Positions 42,481 through 55,783 of a DNA stretch of 64,000 nucleotides are shown here, in pieces. The notes under the pieces are model-generated. The model worked only from the letters and a program-made list of their open reading frames with translations, was not told the origin of the DNA and ran no database searches. Made by a program: the position numbers and the translations under genes. The stretch comes from Providencia sneebia DSM 19967 (GTDB lineage: Bacteria > Pseudomonadota > Gammaproteobacteria > Enterobacterales > Enterobacteriaceae): the NCBI RefSeq assembly GCF_000314895.2, contig NZ_CM001773.1, positions 2,081,185 to 2,145,184 on the forward strand. Direction: 5' to 3'. How positions within the stretch are numbered: the stretch's first letter is position 1; every line of letters starts with the position of its first letter.

Positions 42481-44016
42481 ATGAATTTATTAAAATCGTT
42501 AGCAGCAATCAGCTCTATGACCATGATGTCTCGGGTTTTAGGGTTTATTCGTGATGCTATCATTGCCCGAGTATTCGGGGCTGGCGCATCTGCGGATGCT
42601 TTTTTTGTTGCTTTTAAATTGCCAAATTTGTTACGGCGTATCTTTGCTGAAGGGGCATTTTCGCAAGCATTTGTACCAATTCTTGCAGAATATAAAAATC
42701 AGCAAGGGGAAGAGGCCACACGAACGTTTGTTGCTTATATTTCAGGGATGCTAACATTTGCTTTAGCGATTGTGACGGTTTTAGGGATAATGGGTGCTCC
42801 GTGGATTATTTATGTTACAGCACCGGGATTTACCGATGATGCAGACAAATTTGCCTTAACCACACAGCTTTTGCGTGTCACATTCCCGTATATTTTCCTC
42901 ATTTCCTTAGCTTCTCTTGCTGGTGCTATCCTCAATACTTGGAATCGATTTTCGGTTCCGGCATTTGCGCCTACCTTATTAAATGTCAGCATGATTTTCT
43001 TTGCCGCTTTCGCAGCGCCTTACTTTGATCCCCCTGTTATGGCATTAGCATGGGCAGTCATTGTGGGTGGTGTGTTACAGCTGGTGTACCAACTTCCTCA
43101 TTTGAAAAAGATTGGCATGCTTGTTTTACCGCGTATTTCATTTAAGGATAGCGGCGTCTGGCGCGTGATGAAAATGATGGGACCAGCTATTATTGGTGTT
43201 TCAGTCAGCCAAATTTCCCTAATTATCAACACTATCTTTGCTTCATTCTTACAATCTGGTTCTGTTTCTTGGATGTATTATGCAGATAGACTAATGGAGC
43301 TGCCTTCTGGTGTGCTTGGTGTTGCTTTAGGTACCATTTTATTACCCTCATTAGCAAAAAGCTTTACCAGCGGCAACCAAACGGAATATCGCCACTTAAT
43401 GGATTGGGGACTACGTTTATGCTTATTACTTGCTTTGCCTTGTGCTATTGGTTTAGCTATTTTGTCAGAAGCTTTAACCGTTTCATTATTTCAATATGAT
43501 AAATTCACCGCGCATGATTCCTTAATGACGCAATACGCATTGATGGCATATTGTGTCGGATTAACAGGGATGATTTTGGTGAAAATTTTAGCGCCTGGCT
43601 TTTATTCCCGCCAAAACATTAGGACGCCAGTTAAAATAGCGATAGTGACATTAATTCTTACTCAATTAATGAATTTAGCATTTATTGGGCCAATGAAACA
43701 TGCGGGATTAGCGTTATCTATTGGTTTAGCGGCTTGTTTTAATGCGGGTGTCTTGTATTGGCAATTGCGTAAACAAGATATTTTTACACCAATGCCAGGC
43801 TGGCGTGGCTTTATCTTTAAATTATTGGTTGCGCTTGCTGTAATGACTGTCGTGCTGTTTGGTGTATTACAAATTATGCCACAATGGCAAGAGGGTAATA
43901 TGGCGATGCGTTTATTACGTTTGATTGGGGTTGTCATTGTCGGCGCTGGAAGTTACTTTGTTGCATTATTTGCGCTAGGTTTCCGCCCTAGAGATTTCAA
44001 AAAGCACAGCGTTTGA
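42481..44016 (+). CDS. murJ: Lipid II flippase MurJ
   Basis: A 511-residue inner-membrane protein of the MOP superfamily with 14 helices that flips lipid II for peptidoglycan synthesis; it is essential. The N-terminal [20 protein letters not shown] then GFIRDAI matches E. coli, with conserved [20 protein letters not shown] and [21 protein letters not shown] take ATG 42481 on homology; an eight-residue longer frame exists but is not needed. Confidence 0.95.
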   Translation: MNLLKSLAAISSMTMMSRVLGFIRDAIIARVFGAGASADAFFVAFKLPNLLRRIFAEGAFSQAFVPILAEYKNQQGEEATRTFVAYISGMLTFALAIVTVLGIMGAPWIIYVTAPGFTDDADKFALTTQLLRVTFPYIFLISLASLAGAILNTWNRFSVPAFAPTLLNVSMIFFAAFAAPYFDPPVMALAWAVIVGGVLQLVYQLPHLKKIGMLVLPRISFKDSGVWRVMKMMGPAIIGVSVSQISLIINTIFASFLQSGSVSWMYYADRLMELPSGVLGVALGTILLPSLAKSFTSGNQTEYRHLMDWGLRLCLLLALPCAIGLAILSEALTVSLFQYDKFTAHDSLMTQYALMAYCVGLTGMILVKILAPGFYSRQNIRTPVKIAIVTLILTQLMNLAFIGPMKHAGLALSIGLAACFNAGVLYWQLRKQDIFTPMPGWRGFIFKLLVALAVMTVVLFGVLQIMPQWQEGNMAMRLLRLIGVVIVGAGSYFVALFALGFRPRDFKKHSV

Positions 44017-44030
44017 TGAGATAATCACTT

Positions 44031-44061
44031 AAAAAAGCATCTTAATTAAGATGCTTTTTTT
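44031..44061 (+). terminator. Terminator of murJ
   Basis: AAAAAAGCATCTT-AATT-AAGATGCTTTTTT is a perfect stem with a tight loop and a T tract, 15 bases after the gene. Confidence 0.88.
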
Positions 44062-44086
44062 CTAGTAACCAGATAAACACGCATAA

Positions 44087-44121
44087 AAAAAGTCGGTACC
44101 TTATTTAGACACCGACTTTTT
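44087..44121 (-). terminator. Terminator of argS
   Basis: AAAAAGTCGGT (44087-44097) and ACCGACTTTTT (44111-44121) form an eleven-base stem with A and T tracts, 16 bases after the argS stop on the minus strand. Confidence 0.82.
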
Positions 44122-44136
44122 ACGTTTAATGACGTC

Positions 44137-45867
44137 TTACATTCTTTCTACGGTTTCAATACCTAATGTATCAAGACCTGCTTTTAATGTTTTTTGCGTC
44201 AGTAGAGCTAGTTTGAGGCGGCTTTGGCGTTGTGCATCATCATCTGCTGATAAAATAGGGCAATGTTCATAGAAGCTTGAAAATAGACCTGCGAGATCGT
44301 AAAGATAAGCACACATCACATGAGGTGTACCATCACGAGCGACCATCAAAATGGTTTCTTCGAATTGCACTAAACGCGTTGCAAGCGCAATTTCACGTTC
44401 ATCTTGTAATTGAATAGAACCCGTTAAATCGGTTTCAGTGATATCTGCTTTTTTGAAGATAGAAGCCACACGAGTATAAGCATATTGCATATAAGGTGCG
44501 GTATTTCCTTCAAAAGCTAACATGTTATCCCAGTCGAAAATATAGTCAGTTGTGCGGCTTTTTGATAAATCAGCATATTTAACTGCGCCGATACCAACCA
44601 CATTGGCAACATTATTCAATTCATCTTCTGCCATATCAGGATTTTTAGTGCGGATTAAAACCTGAGCACGTTCAATTGCTTCATCTAATAGGTCAGAGAG
44701 ACGCACAGTACCGCCAGCGCGTGTTTTAAATGGCTTACCATCTTTGCCTAACATCATACCGAACATATGATGTTCCAGCGTCATTGATTCCGGAATGTAG
44801 CCTGCTTTACGGACAATTGTCCATGCTTGCATTAAATGTTGATGTTGGCGTGAGTCAATGTAATAAAGAACTCGGTCTGCATGCAAAACATCATGACGAT
44901 ATTTCGCGCAAGCAATATCTGTTGTGGTGTATAAAAATCCACCATCTTTTTTCTGGACGATGACGCCCATTGGTTCACCTTCTTTATTCTTAAACTCATC
45001 AAGGTAAACAACGGTTGCACCTTCGCTTTCAACTGCAAGCCCTTTAGCTCTTAAATCAGCAACAATATTTGCTAACATATCGTTGTATAAGCTTTCGCCC
45101 ATAACATCATCTTCAGTTAGCGTGACATTTAAGCGACGGTAAGTTTCTTGGTTTTGTTGCATGGTGATATCAACTAATTTACGCCACATTTTACGGCAGT
45201 ATTCATCACCTGATTGCAGTTTTACCACATAGCCACGAGCGCGTTCTGCAAATGCTTCATCGCTATCATAATATTGTTTTGCTTCGCGATAAAATGTCTC
45301 TAAGTCAGCTAGAGCCATATCCTCAGCATTTTCATTTTGCATTTTTTCAAGGTAAGCAATCAACATACCAAATTGGGTACCCCAGTCACCAACGTGGTTT
45401 GCGCGGATCACTTTGTGACCGAGAAACTCTTGGGTGCGAGCTGCCGCATCACCAATGATAGTTGAACGCAGATGGCCAACATGCATTTGTTTCGCCACAT
45501 TCGGCGCTGAGTAATCAATAACAATGGTTTCTTGTTGAACAGGGGATAAACCAAGATTATGGCTGATTAATGCTTGTTCTGCTTGTGCTGTGATCCAGTT
45601 TGGGTCGAGAAAGATATTGATAAAACCCGGGCCGGCGATTTCTATTTTATTCGCAATACCTTCGAGATCTAAATGACTCACAATTTGCTCGGCCAGTTGT
45701 CGGGGGTTGATGCCCATTTTTTTAGCAGCACCCATAACACCATTGGCTTGATAGTTACCAAATTGGGCTTTTGCTGATTGACGCACAAGCGCATCACTGC
45801 CTTCTGGAGCTCCCGCTGCCTGCATTGCAGCACTGATTTTATCTGAAAGAATAGCCTGAATATTCAC
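44137..45867 (-). CDS. argS: Arginyl-tRNA synthetase
   Basis: A 576-residue class I synthetase charging tRNA-Arg. It has an N-terminal add-1 domain and the HIGH signature as HVGH in [20 protein letters not shown]. The canonical KMSK is absent and replaced by [14 protein letters not shown], as usual for this enzyme in enterobacteria. A helical anticodon-binding domain ends in [12 protein letters not shown]. It is divergent from yecM, as in E. coli. Confidence 0.97.
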   Translation of the reverse strand: MNIQAILSDKISAAMQAAGAPEGSDALVRQSAKAQFGNYQANGVMGAAKKMGINPRQLAEQIVSHLDLEGIANKIEIAGPGFINIFLDPNWITAQAEQALISHNLGLSPVQQETIVIDYSAPNVAKQMHVGHLRSTIIGDAAARTQEFLGHKVIRANHVGDWGTQFGMLIAYLEKMQNENAEDMALADLETFYREAKQYYDSDEAFAERARGYVVKLQSGDEYCRKMWRKLVDITMQQNQETYRRLNVTLTEDDVMGESLYNDMLANIVADLRAKGLAVESEGATVVYLDEFKNKEGEPMGVIVQKKDGGFLYTTTDIACAKYRHDVLHADRVLYYIDSRQHQHLMQAWTIVRKAGYIPESMTLEHHMFGMMLGKDGKPFKTRAGGTVRLSDLLDEAIERAQVLIRTKNPDMAEDELNNVANVVGIGAVKYADLSKSRTTDYIFDWDNMLAFEGNTAPYMQYAYTRVASIFKKADITETDLTGSIQLQDEREIALATRLVQFEETILMVARDGTPHVMCAYLYDLAGLFSSFYEHCPILSADDDAQRQSRLKLALLTQKTLKAGLDTLGIETVERM

Positions 45868-46133
45868 CGGATTACCTTAAATAACGAACATGGTTACTGC
45901 ATTGTGCCATTACAAACGCAGAACTAAAAGAAAGAAGAGAAAAATCGGCAGGTTTTATACCATATTTTAAGGGAGTCGTGCTACAGTCTTGCCGGAACAT
46001 CTCTTATTTAAAAAATAGATATTACTTAAGTAACATATTAGACAGCAAAACAGTTCATGCAGCTTAATAATATGTGATTAATAATAGTTTTTATAAAGTC
46101 GAGATTTAAATTGTATTAAGAAGAGTATTTTCA

Positions 46134-46688
46134 ATGATTGAGTTTTCCTCTGTGCCTGAATTAGGCGATTTATGGCAATCTTTACCTGAGTTTGAACAAC
46201 AATTAATTAACATGGCCAAAGCGTTAAATGTTTCTTTAGTTGATTACCCTATTGACCATATTTCAGTACGTTGCCATCACATTGAAACGGCCAAACGTTG
46301 GCAAACAGGTTTATTAAAATGCGGGCAATTATTATCAAATAATATAATTAATGGGCGATCTATTTGTTTATTTGAGCTAGAAAAGCCATTGTTAGTGGCA
46401 TCTCAAACTATTTTTATCATTGAATTACCTTTTCCCAAAGATAAAGTATATCCCCAAGAAACGTGGGAACATATAGAAATGGTCATTGATGTTGCTCCCG
46501 ACCAACTTGAAGATACTGCACATAAATTGCTACCGCATCCTCTGCCAGAAGGCTTCCACTCAAAAATGAGCCAGCCTAAAGGCCAGCAAGAAAGACTCCC
46601 TAATCCTACATTAGCAGTGAGTAATGGTTTAATTACTATTAAATATCATCCATTTACACTAAAAAAGATAATTGAAAGCGAAAAATAA
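46134..46688 (+). CDS. yecM: VOC family protein YecM
   Basis: A 184-residue protein resembling E. coli YecM, a metal-site vicinal-oxygen-chelate fold protein of unknown reaction. Candidate metal ligands are in VDYPIDHISVRCHH and in ETWEHIEMVID, with KYHPFTLKKIIESE at the end. It lies between argS and cutC, the E. coli neighbourhood. Confidence 0.85.
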   Translation: MIEFSSVPELGDLWQSLPEFEQQLINMAKALNVSLVDYPIDHISVRCHHIETAKRWQTGLLKCGQLLSNNIINGRSICLFELEKPLLVASQTIFIIELPFPKDKVYPQETWEHIEMVIDVAPDQLEDTAHKLLPHPLPEGFHSKMSQPKGQQERLPNPTLAVSNGLITIKYHPFTLKKIIESEK

Positions 46689-46867
46689 GTGATGCATTTA
46701 ACGTTATTGCAAATAACTAATAAGAAACTGCTGATGATGTGATATCTATCCTGTATCAAGGTTAAATTAGTGGCATCATTAATTGAATGTTAACGTTTTA
46801 CCTATTTTTTTGTCTGTTTTTCAGGCGTATTGCTTTTATATTAAAATATTAAGTTGTTGGAGGTGGT

Positions 46868-47629
46868 ATGGCAAAATTGGAAATTTGTTGCTTTGGAATT
46901 GAGTGTGCGCAAGCAGCTCAAGAATATGGCGCTGACCGCATTGAGCTATGTTCTGGCGCCGCAGATGGCGGTTTAACGCCAAGTTATGGCTATTTAAAAC
47001 TTGCCAGAGAAAAAATTCATATTCCAGTTCATCCAATTGTAAGGCCTCGTGGTGGTGACTTTTGTTACAACATGAATGAATTTGAAGTGATCTGTGAAGA
47101 TTTAAAAATGATCAATGAAATGGGATTCCCAGGGGCTGTGGTGGGTATCCTTGATACAGAAGGGCGCATTGATATTGAACGCATGCAAACATTAATGAAG
47201 ATTGCCCAAGGAATGCAGATCACATTTCACCGTGCTTTTGATATGTGTATTAACCCATTATTAGCACTTGAACAACTTAAAGATTTAGGGGTAGCGAGAA
47301 TACTGACTTCTGGTCAGCAACAAAGCGCTGAGTTAGGTTTACCATTATTAAAAGAACTTAATAACAAAAGTAAAGAAATATCTGGCCCAGTGATTATGGC
47401 GGGTGCTGGCGTGCGCTTAGCGAACTTGAGCAAATTTATGGAAATTGGTTTGACTGAAGTCCACAGTTCAGCAGGGAAAACCGTTCCATCAAGTATGAGC
47501 TATCGCAAAGTTGGTGTGACAATGGCGTCAAATAGTGAAAGTGATGAATTTACTCATTATTGTGTTGATGGCTCAACCGTTGAAGCCATGAAAGATTATA
47601 TTTCTATTACTGAAAAAGTTTCCGCGTAA
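46868..47629 (+). CDS. cutC: Copper homeostasis protein CutC
   Basis: A 253-residue TIM-barrel protein first linked to copper tolerance; its actual activity is unsettled. Conserved parts are [41 protein letters not shown] and [19 protein letters not shown] provides a strong ribosome site. Confidence 0.93.
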   Translation: MAKLEICCFGIECAQAAQEYGADRIELCSGAADGGLTPSYGYLKLAREKIHIPVHPIVRPRGGDFCYNMNEFEVICEDLKMINEMGFPGAVVGILDTEGRIDIERMQTLMKIAQGMQITFHRAFDMCINPLLALEQLKDLGVARILTSGQQQSAELGLPLLKELNNKSKEISGPVIMAGAGVRLANLSKFMEIGLTEVHSSAGKTVPSSMSYRKVGVTMASNSESDEFTHYCVDGSTVEAMKDYISITEKVSA

Positions 47630-47668
47630 TAAATTGTAATAATACTTAATGCTATCGTTTTATTTATT

Positions 47669-47709
47669 ATATTCTCTCTCATGAAGATAAATTTTTTGAG
47701 AGAGAATAT
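47669..47709. terminator. Bidirectional hairpin between cutC and cmoB
   Basis: ATATTCTCTCTCA (47669-47681) and TGAGAGAGAATAT (47697-47709) form a perfect 13-base stem between the two convergent genes. Confidence 0.65.
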
Positions 47710-47760
47710 TGTTCCTTAAATCAAAATTGCACTCTTTAATTGCAGAGCAAAATTTATTTA

Positions 47761-49553
<1,793 letters not shown>

Positions 49554-49613
49554 TCATTCAAAAGTACCGTAAAATTTTTGCGACATAAAATATGTCGCAT
49601 GAATATCGCCAAT

Positions 49614-50012
49614 TTATAGGTCGAATGAAAAGATTTGAACCCAAGGTAAGTAATAAATATTCGCTATTATCATTAATGTCATCGCGAGGTAGGTTGCCAC
49701 CATTCCAGAGCGACGATAAGACACATCATGATTTTTAAGGCCGTAAGAGTGTACAATCCGTCCCGCTATTAATATCAACCCGCATAAATGTATCATCCAA
49801 ACCTGCGCGCCATTCATTTCCATAAAAAGCAGTAGGAGCAGGGCTACGGGAATATATTCAATTGCATTACCATGAATACGTATGGCAGTTTGTAGCTCAT
49901 AAACCCCCCCATCACCTTGGGAGACTCTGTATTGAGCTCTAAGCTTAACAACATTTAAAGATAGCCTAAGTAGTAGCAAAGCACCCAGTACTGCATACAA
50001 CGAGCTGACCAT
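49614..50012 (-). CDS. yecN: MAPEG family membrane protein YecN
   Basis: A 132-residue protein with four hydrophobic segments and the MAPEG mark HGNAIEYIPVALLLL (fourfold-helix family of glutathione-linked membrane proteins). It is similar in length and position to E. coli YecN next to cmoA. Its substrate is unknown. Confidence 0.85.
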   Translation of the reverse strand: MVSSLYAVLGALLLLRLSLNVVKLRAQYRVSQGDGGVYELQTAIRIHGNAIEYIPVALLLLLFMEMNGAQVWMIHLCGLILIAGRIVHSYGLKNHDVSYRRSGMVATYLAMTLMIIANIYYLPWVQIFSFDL

Positions 50013-50152
50013 CTATTTACTCCATTGCTTCACTAAATTAAATTTAAAAGCGATAAAACTTTAGCTTTTATCAATACATGATAACGAATCTTAAAATTTT
50101 AACTATCTAATATTTAAATGAAACACAAATTTTAAATATATTAACGCTTTGT

Positions 50153-50535
50153 TTAATTAACCAATCCATCAGCATGTAATTTTTTTAAAATAATAGCTGC
50201 TGTTGCTGAACAACGGGATATATCTTGGCTATCAAACCAAGCGAGCTCTTCAATTTCAGCGGCTGGCTGTGGTTTACCCGAAAAATTTGCAAAATAACAG
50301 CGAATACGCACTTGGATGTTATCTTGTTTTCCATCAGCTGGGCCGATAAACTCACCATAAAAACGTATGCTATCAGTATATAATGTTCACGGCATAATGC
50401 TTGTTCATCTGTTTCATTTGGTTCTCTTTTCCCACCAGGAATGTAGAAAAGTGCTCTATTATATGAGCGCACCATCGCAACTTTGCGCTCAGAAATGGTA
50501 ATTAAACCTAATTTATCAATCGTTTTGGTATCCAT
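50153..50535 (-). pseudogene. NUDIX hydrolase, deleted inside the Nudix box
   Basis: The start MDTKTIDKLGLITISERKVA and FYIPGGKREPNETDEQALCR are intact. The Nudix box then breaks: after REH the frame is lost. The family continuation lies in another frame from DSIRFYGEFIGPADGKQDNI through EIEELAWFDSQDISRCS to a stop at 50153-50155. About seven residues of the box (usual E-x2-E-E-L) are missing together with the frame. The catalytic glutamates are therefore gone and the enzyme is dead. Confidence 0.85.
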
Positions 50536-51058
50536 TTTGTTTATTACCTAATTTAATTCACTGAGTTTAAACGTCGTCAAGCCAATAATACTAATACTCA
50601 ACTCACTAAGAAGTAAATAAAGAAAAATAATACAAGATGGATGGATATTTTATATTTGGAACTGAATTTTTGGGGATACGAAAGTTAAGAAAAGAGTGAT
50701 TTTTATTCAATATGGATAACAACGAATATATGGCTAAATATCAACGTATGTATTCAACATAGATTGAAATAAACCGTTGCTGAATATGTACATACGCAGC
50801 AGAGTCACTTAGAATCAAGAATATCATGAATTCTGTGTCAATCGTTGTGTCGAGCCACGTTATTTTAGATAAGCTAGCCGTTAATCAGTGAAAACATGAT
50901 TAGAAACAAAAATATTATGGTTAGCGCCTAAACATGTCTCTGTTTGTGCAGCAGAATTTCCAGTATAATGTCTGCCTTTTTGACATTCTGAATGTTCAGC
51001 AAAATGCCAAATTCTCGCAGCAAGTAAAGCACAACAAGCTGAGTAAAAAGGATATTGT
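50536..51058. promoter_or_regulatory. Upstream region of aspS
   Basis: About 520 non-coding bases. TATAAT at 50964-50969, preceded 17 bases upstream by TGTTTG, is the best promoter candidate for aspS and would give a leader of about 85 bases. Nothing else recognisable. Confidence 0.5.
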
Positions 51059-52831
51059 ATGCGTACTAACTATTGTGGGCAGTTAAACATTGCTCACGAA
51101 GGCCAAAAGGTCACTCTTTGTGGATGGGTAAACCGTCGTCGTGATTTAGGTGGTTTAATTTTTATCGATATGCGTGACCGTGAAGGGATCGTACAAGTTT
51201 TCTTCGATCCAGAGCGTAAAGATCTGTTTGATAAAGCATCAGAATTACGCAATGAATTTTGTATTCAAATCACAGGTACTGTACGCGCTCGCCCTGATAA
51301 CCAAAAAAATAAAGATATGGCGACAGGTGAGATTGAAATATTTGCTGAAGATCTTGATGTTTTCAACAAATCGGAGCCGCTACCGCTTGATAGCAACCAA
51401 ACGAATACTGAAGAACGCCGCTTAAAATACCGTTACCTTGATTTGCGTCGTCCTGAAATGTCATCACGTTTACGCACACGTGCAAAAATCACGAGCTTCG
51501 TCCGTAACTTCATGGACAGCGAAGGGTTTGTTGATGTTGAAACGCCAATGTTGACCAAAGCTACACCAGAAGGTGCGCGTGATTATTTAGTGCCTAGCCG
51601 TGTTCATAAAGGCAAATTTTATGCATTGCCGCAATCACCTCAGCTCTTTAAGCAATTACTGATGATGTCTGGTTTTGACCGTTATTATCAGATTGTTAAA
51701 TGTTTCCGTGACGAAGATTTACGTGCAGACCGTCAACCTGAATTTACTCAGATTGATGTTGAAACTTCTTTCATGACAGCAGATCAAGTTCGTGAAATTA
51801 TGGAACGCATGATCCGCCAACTCTGGTTAGAAGTTAAAGGTGTTGATTTAGGTGATTTCCCTGTGATGACGTTTGCTGAAGCAATGCGTCGTTATGGTTC
51901 AGATAAACCTGATCTACGTAACCCTTTGGAATTAGTGGATATTGCAGATATCGTTAAAGGTGTTGAATTTGCTGTATTCTCAGGTCCAGCAAATGATCCT
52001 AAAGGTCGTGTTGTTGCGCTAAGAGTTCCTAACGGTGCGGTGATGACTCGTAAACAAATTGATGAGTATGGTCAATTTGTTAGCATTTATGGTGCGAAAG
52101 GTTTAGCGTGGATGAAAGTCAATGAGCGCGCTAAAGGTCTAGAAGGCATTCAAAGCCCGGTCGCTAAATTCTTGAATGAAGATATCATTAATCAACTTCT
52201 GGAAAGAACAGGCGCTGCTGATGGTGATATTATTCTATTTGGTGCTGGCGCTAAAAATGTTGTGACTGATTCGATGGGTGCGTTGCGCTTAAAAGTGGGT
52301 CGTGACTTTAATTTGACGGATTTAAATAGCTGGCAGCCTTTGTGGGTGATTGACTTCCCAATGTTTGAAGAAGATGGTGAAGGCGGGTTAACTGCAATGC
52401 ACCATCCATTCACATCACCGCGTGATTTCTCACCAGAAGATTTGGCAAACAAACCAGAAGAAGCTGTTGCAAATGCTTATGATATGGTTATCAACGGCTA
52501 TGAAGTTGGTGGTGGATCTGTGCGTATTCACCGCAGCGAAATGCAACAAACGGTATTTGGTATTCTTGGTATTAATGAAGAAGATCAACGTGAGAAATTC
52601 GGTTTCTTACTTGATGCATTAAAATATGGAACGCCGCCACATGCAGGTTTAGCATTTGGTTTAGACCGCTTAGTTATGCTGTTAACTGGAACTGATAACA
52701 TTCGTGATGTTATTGCGTTCCCGAAAACAACTGCTGCGGCTTGCTTGATGACCAATGCACCTAGTCATGCAAATGAGAATGCATTGACTGAACTGGCGAT
52801 TGCTGTTGTTGCAAAAGACGAAGAAGCTTAA
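51059..52831 (+). CDS. aspS: Aspartyl-tRNA synthetase
   Basis: A 590-residue class II synthetase, equal in length to E. coli. It has the N-terminal OB-fold anticodon domain ([20 protein letters not shown]), class II motif 2 in [20 protein letters not shown], the bacterial GAD insertion in the middle and motif 3 in [23 protein letters not shown] precedes the ATG. nudB follows after 12 bases. Confidence 0.98.
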   Translation: MRTNYCGQLNIAHEGQKVTLCGWVNRRRDLGGLIFIDMRDREGIVQVFFDPERKDLFDKASELRNEFCIQITGTVRARPDNQKNKDMATGEIEIFAEDLDVFNKSEPLPLDSNQTNTEERRLKYRYLDLRRPEMSSRLRTRAKITSFVRNFMDSEGFVDVETPMLTKATPEGARDYLVPSRVHKGKFYALPQSPQLFKQLLMMSGFDRYYQIVKCFRDEDLRADRQPEFTQIDVETSFMTADQVREIMERMIRQLWLEVKGVDLGDFPVMTFAEAMRRYGSDKPDLRNPLELVDIADIVKGVEFAVFSGPANDPKGRVVALRVPNGAVMTRKQIDEYGQFVSIYGAKGLAWMKVNERAKGLEGIQSPVAKFLNEDIINQLLERTGAADGDIILFGAGAKNVVTDSMGALRLKVGRDFNLTDLNSWQPLWVIDFPMFEEDGEGGLTAMHHPFTSPRDFSPEDLANKPEEAVANAYDMVINGYEVGGGSVRIHRSEMQQTVFGILGINEEDQREKFGFLLDALKYGTPPHAGLAFGLDRLVMLLTGTDNIRDVIAFPKTTAAACLMTNAPSHANENALTELAIAVVAKDEEA

Positions 52832-52846
52832 TAAGCGATTAATGTG

Positions 52847-53278
52847 ATGAATCGCTATAAGCGCCCTGAATCAGTACTTGTCATTATTATGGCAAAAAAT
52901 AGTGGGCGAGTACTGATGTTACGTCGTAAAGATGACCCTGATTTCTGGCAATCAGTGACGGGAAGTTTGGAACCTGATGAATCTGCTTTTGAAACTGCAA
53001 TGCGAGAAATTCATGAGGAAACGGGCTTCTTTGTTCAAGCAGAGCAATTATTTGATTTATCACATGAGGTAATATTTGAAATTTTCCCTCATTTTAGGCA
53101 CCGTTATGCGCCCGGTGTCACGCATTGCAAAGAACATTGGTATAAATTGGTGCTTGATAAAGAACAAGTACCAATCTTGACAGAACACACTGAGTTTTGT
53201 TGGCTATTGCCGCAAGAAGCAGCAGAGTTAACAAAATCTTGGAGTAACCGTCAGGCTATTTTAGAATTCGCTGTTTAA
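52847..53278 (+). CDS. nudB: Dihydroneopterin triphosphate diphosphatase
   Basis: A 143-residue Nudix enzyme removing pyrophosphate from dihydroneopterin triphosphate in folate synthesis. The Nudix box is intact as [20 protein letters not shown] and TGF. It matches E. coli NudB (YKRPxSxLV start, [20 protein letters not shown] ending). A GTG at 52844 is an equal alternative start one codon earlier. It is in an operon with aspS and yebC as in E. coli. Confidence 0.93.
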   Translation: MNRYKRPESVLVIIMAKNSGRVLMLRRKDDPDFWQSVTGSLEPDESAFETAMREIHEETGFFVQAEQLFDLSHEVIFEIFPHFRHRYAPGVTHCKEHWYKLVLDKEQVPILTEHTEFCWLLPQEAAELTKSWSNRQAILEFAV

Positions 53279-53310
53279 ATATTTTATTGACGTATTTTTG
53301 GAGAAATTTC

Positions 53311-54054
53311 ATGGCAGGTCATAGTAAATGGGCCAACACCAAACACCGTAAAGCGGCACAAGATGCTAAGCGCGGTAAAATTTTCACTAAAATTATCCGT
53401 GAGCTAGTCACTGCGGCTCGTTTAGGTGGCGGTGATCCCGATACCAACCCGCGTTTGCGTGCAGCTGTAGATAAAGCATTATCAAACAACATGACGCGCG
53501 ACACTTTAAACCGTGCAATTGCTCGTGGTGTGGGTAATGATGAAAATGATAATATGGAAACTATCATTTATGAAGGTTACGGCCCAGGCGGTACGGCTGT
53601 TATGGTTGAATGCTTGAGTGACAACCGTAACCGTACTGTTTCTGAAGTGCGTCATGCATTCACAAAAACAGGCGGTAACCTAGGAACTGATGGTTCTGTT
53701 TCTTATCTGTTTACAAAGCGTGGTGTGATCACCTATGCACCAGGTATTGATGAAGATGCATTGATGGAAGCTGCATTAGAAGCTGGTGCAGATGATGTTG
53801 AAACCTATGATGATGGCGCTATTGATGTTTACACAACACCAGAAACATTTGGTGAAGTGAAAGATGCTCTTGATGCAGCTGGTTTCACAAGTGAAGCGGC
53901 AGAAGTTTCTATGATCCCGTCAACTAAAGCAGAACTCGATGCTGAAACAGCACCAAAACTACTGCGCTTGATTGATATGTTAGAAGATTCTGACGATGTG
54001 CAAGAAGTTTATCATAACGGTGATATCTCTGACGAAGTTGCTGCACAGCTGTAA
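53311..54054 (+). CDS. yebC: YebC/PmpR family transcriptional regulator
   Basis: A 247-residue member of the TACO1/YebC family; recent work links the family to easing ribosome stalling, and it has also been described as a DNA-binding regulator. [20 protein letters not shown] starts the protein, and ATG 53311 with GGAGAAA before it fixes the start. [18 protein letters not shown] and [19 protein letters not shown] are family marks. Confidence 0.94.
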   Translation: MAGHSKWANTKHRKAAQDAKRGKIFTKIIRELVTAARLGGGDPDTNPRLRAAVDKALSNNMTRDTLNRAIARGVGNDENDNMETIIYEGYGPGGTAVMVECLSDNRNRTVSEVRHAFTKTGGNLGTDGSVSYLFTKRGVITYAPGIDEDALMEAALEAGADDVETYDDGAIDVYTTPETFGEVKDALDAAGFTSEAAEVSMIPSTKAELDAETAPKLLRLIDMLEDSDDVQEVYHNGDISDEVAAQL

Positions 54055-54101
54055 TGTGTTAACAATCACATAGTTAACACCCGTATAGCTAACACCCGCG
54101 T

Positions 54102-54145
54102 AGAGAAAGCGGGCTGATAAAATAACAGCCTGCTTTCTCTAACGC
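54102..54145 (+). terminator. Terminator of the aspS-nudB-yebC operon
   Basis: AGAGAAAGCGGGCTG (54102-54116) and CAGCCTGCTTTCTCT (54126-54140) pair with one mismatch. The sequence 54146-54556 up to ruvC has no gene and is AT-rich. Confidence 0.75.
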
Positions 54146-54556
54146 TCTTTTTACTTAATATTTTGACTATTAAGTATGCTATTCCATTTCCTTCTGAATT
54201 CCTTTCTTATTCGTTATTTGCTTAATTCTGAATATAAGATTAAAACGGTTCTCGTTGTTATATCGCTTATTTGCCTAATTATTTGGTTTGTTCGTATCTT
54301 ATCGTTAATTTTATAAACCAATTGTATTGATGTGGTAATTAAGTCAGAAAATCAAGTACATCACCAAGATTGCATCGTGCTTTTCAATATAATGATATAA
54401 TAACTATTGATAAGGCTTTCATCTGGATTGTTCTTGGAGTGCTAAATTTTCAGAACGCTTTCAGTGCAATGAAGCGCAATAGTAAACGTTGTGGCACTGA
54501 ATAGATAAAGATATGATGAAACTAAAGGTAGTCGAAAACAGCAATAGGCTCGTAAT

Positions 54557-55078
54557 ATGGCGATTATTTTAGGTATTGATCCCGGCTCTCGGGTGACGGG
54601 GTATGGAGTTATTCGCCAGCAGGGCCGGCAATTAATTTATATGGGCAGCGGTTGTATTCGCACGCAAGTTGATGATTTACCCACTCGGTTGCAGCGAATT
54701 TATGCTGGAGTTTCAGAAATTATTACTCAATATCAACCCGATGTGTTAGCGATTGAGCAAGTGTTCATGGCAAAAAATGCCGATTCAGCACTTAAATTGG
54801 GTCAAGCTCGTGGTGTCGCAATTGTAGCTGGCGTCAATCAAAGCTTACCTGTATTTGAATATGCCGCCCGCCAAGTCAAACAAACCGTTGTCGGAACTGG
54901 TGCAGCAGAGAAAAGCCAAGTTCAACACATGGTAAAATCGATTTTAAAACTTTCTGCTAATCCGCAATCTGATGCCGCTGATGCATTAGCGATTGCTATC
55001 ACGCATTGCCATTTTAATCAAAACCTACTGCAAGTAGGAAATACACGGTTAGTTTTGGCTCGTGGACGATTAAGATAG
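54557..55078 (+). CDS. ruvC: Holliday junction resolvase RuvC
   Basis: A 173-residue endonuclease that cuts Holliday junctions in recombinational repair. The acidic active site begins in [14 protein letters not shown] (Asp7), with a second acidic residue in [11 protein letters not shown] and the last ones in [13 protein letters not shown]. The length equals that of E. coli. Confidence 0.97.
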   Translation: MAIILGIDPGSRVTGYGVIRQQGRQLIYMGSGCIRTQVDDLPTRLQRIYAGVSEIITQYQPDVLAIEQVFMAKNADSALKLGQARGVAIVAGVNQSLPVFEYAARQVKQTVVGTGAAEKSQVQHMVKSILKLSANPQSDAADALAIAITHCHFNQNLLQVGNTRLVLARGRLR

Positions 55079-55081
55079 ATG

Positions 55082-55105
55082 CTGGATATGCATCCAGCTT
55101 TTTTT
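55082..55105 (+). promoter_or_regulatory. LexA (SOS) box before ruvAB
   Basis: CTGGATATGCATCCAG (55082-55097) has the LexA form CTG-N10-CAG and closely resembles the E. coli ruvA box CTGGATATCTATCCAG. It puts ruvAB under SOS control. As a palindrome followed by seven T it could also end the ruvC transcript. Confidence 0.82.
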
Positions 55106-55150
55106 GTGGTATAAACAGCAAGATAAATAAAATTAACAGAGGGCTTTCTT

Positions 55151-55768
55151 GTGATTGGTCGTTTACGTGGCATAGTGTTGGAAAAACAGCCTCCGATAGT
55201 ATTATTAGAATTACAGGGCGTAGGTTATGAAGTTCATATGCCAATGACATGTTTTTATGAACTCCCTGAAATCGGTCAAGAAGCGATTGTGTTCACACAT
55301 TTTGTTGTTCGTGAAGATGCTCAATTATTATATGGGTTTAATGACAAACAAGAGCGCGCTCTCTTTAAAGAATTAATAAAAGTTAATGGTGTTGGCCCTA
55401 AACTCGCATTAGCCATATTGTCAGGTATGTCAGCACAACAATTTGTATCTGCAATTGAAAAAGAAGCAATCTCGTCATTAGTTAAACTTCCGGGTATTGG
55501 TAAAAAGACGGCTGAACGCTTAGTTGTTGAGATGAAAGACCGCTTTAAAGGCTTAAATGGTGACTTGTTCAATCAAACAACAGATATTGCATTGCCGGAT
55601 ATCAATAATAAAGCACCGAATGGTGCAGATATTGAAGCAGAAGCGACAAGTGCACTTGTCGCATTAGGTTATAAGCCGCAGGAAGCTAGCCGTATGGTCA
55701 GTAAAGTGGCAAAACCAGATAGTGATTGTGAAACATTGATCCGTGATGCCTTACGTGCAGCACTTTGA
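55151..55768 (+). CDS. ruvA: Holliday junction branch migration protein RuvA
   Basis: A 205-residue protein that binds Holliday junctions as a tetramer and loads RuvB. It has the N-terminal OB fold ([20 protein letters not shown]), two helix-hairpin-helix motifs ([29 protein letters not shown]) and the C-terminal RuvB-binding domain [20 protein letters not shown]. The start is GTG at 55151. It follows the LexA box and precedes ruvB by 15 bases. Confidence 0.97.
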   Translation: MIGRLRGIVLEKQPPIVLLELQGVGYEVHMPMTCFYELPEIGQEAIVFTHFVVREDAQLLYGFNDKQERALFKELIKVNGVGPKLALAILSGMSAQQFVSAIEKEAISSLVKLPGIGKKTAERLVVEMKDRFKGLNGDLFNQTTDIALPDINNKAPNGADIEAEATSALVALGYKPQEASRMVSKVAKPDSDCETLIRDALRAAL

Positions 55769-55783
55769 TTAAGAGAGTAAACC

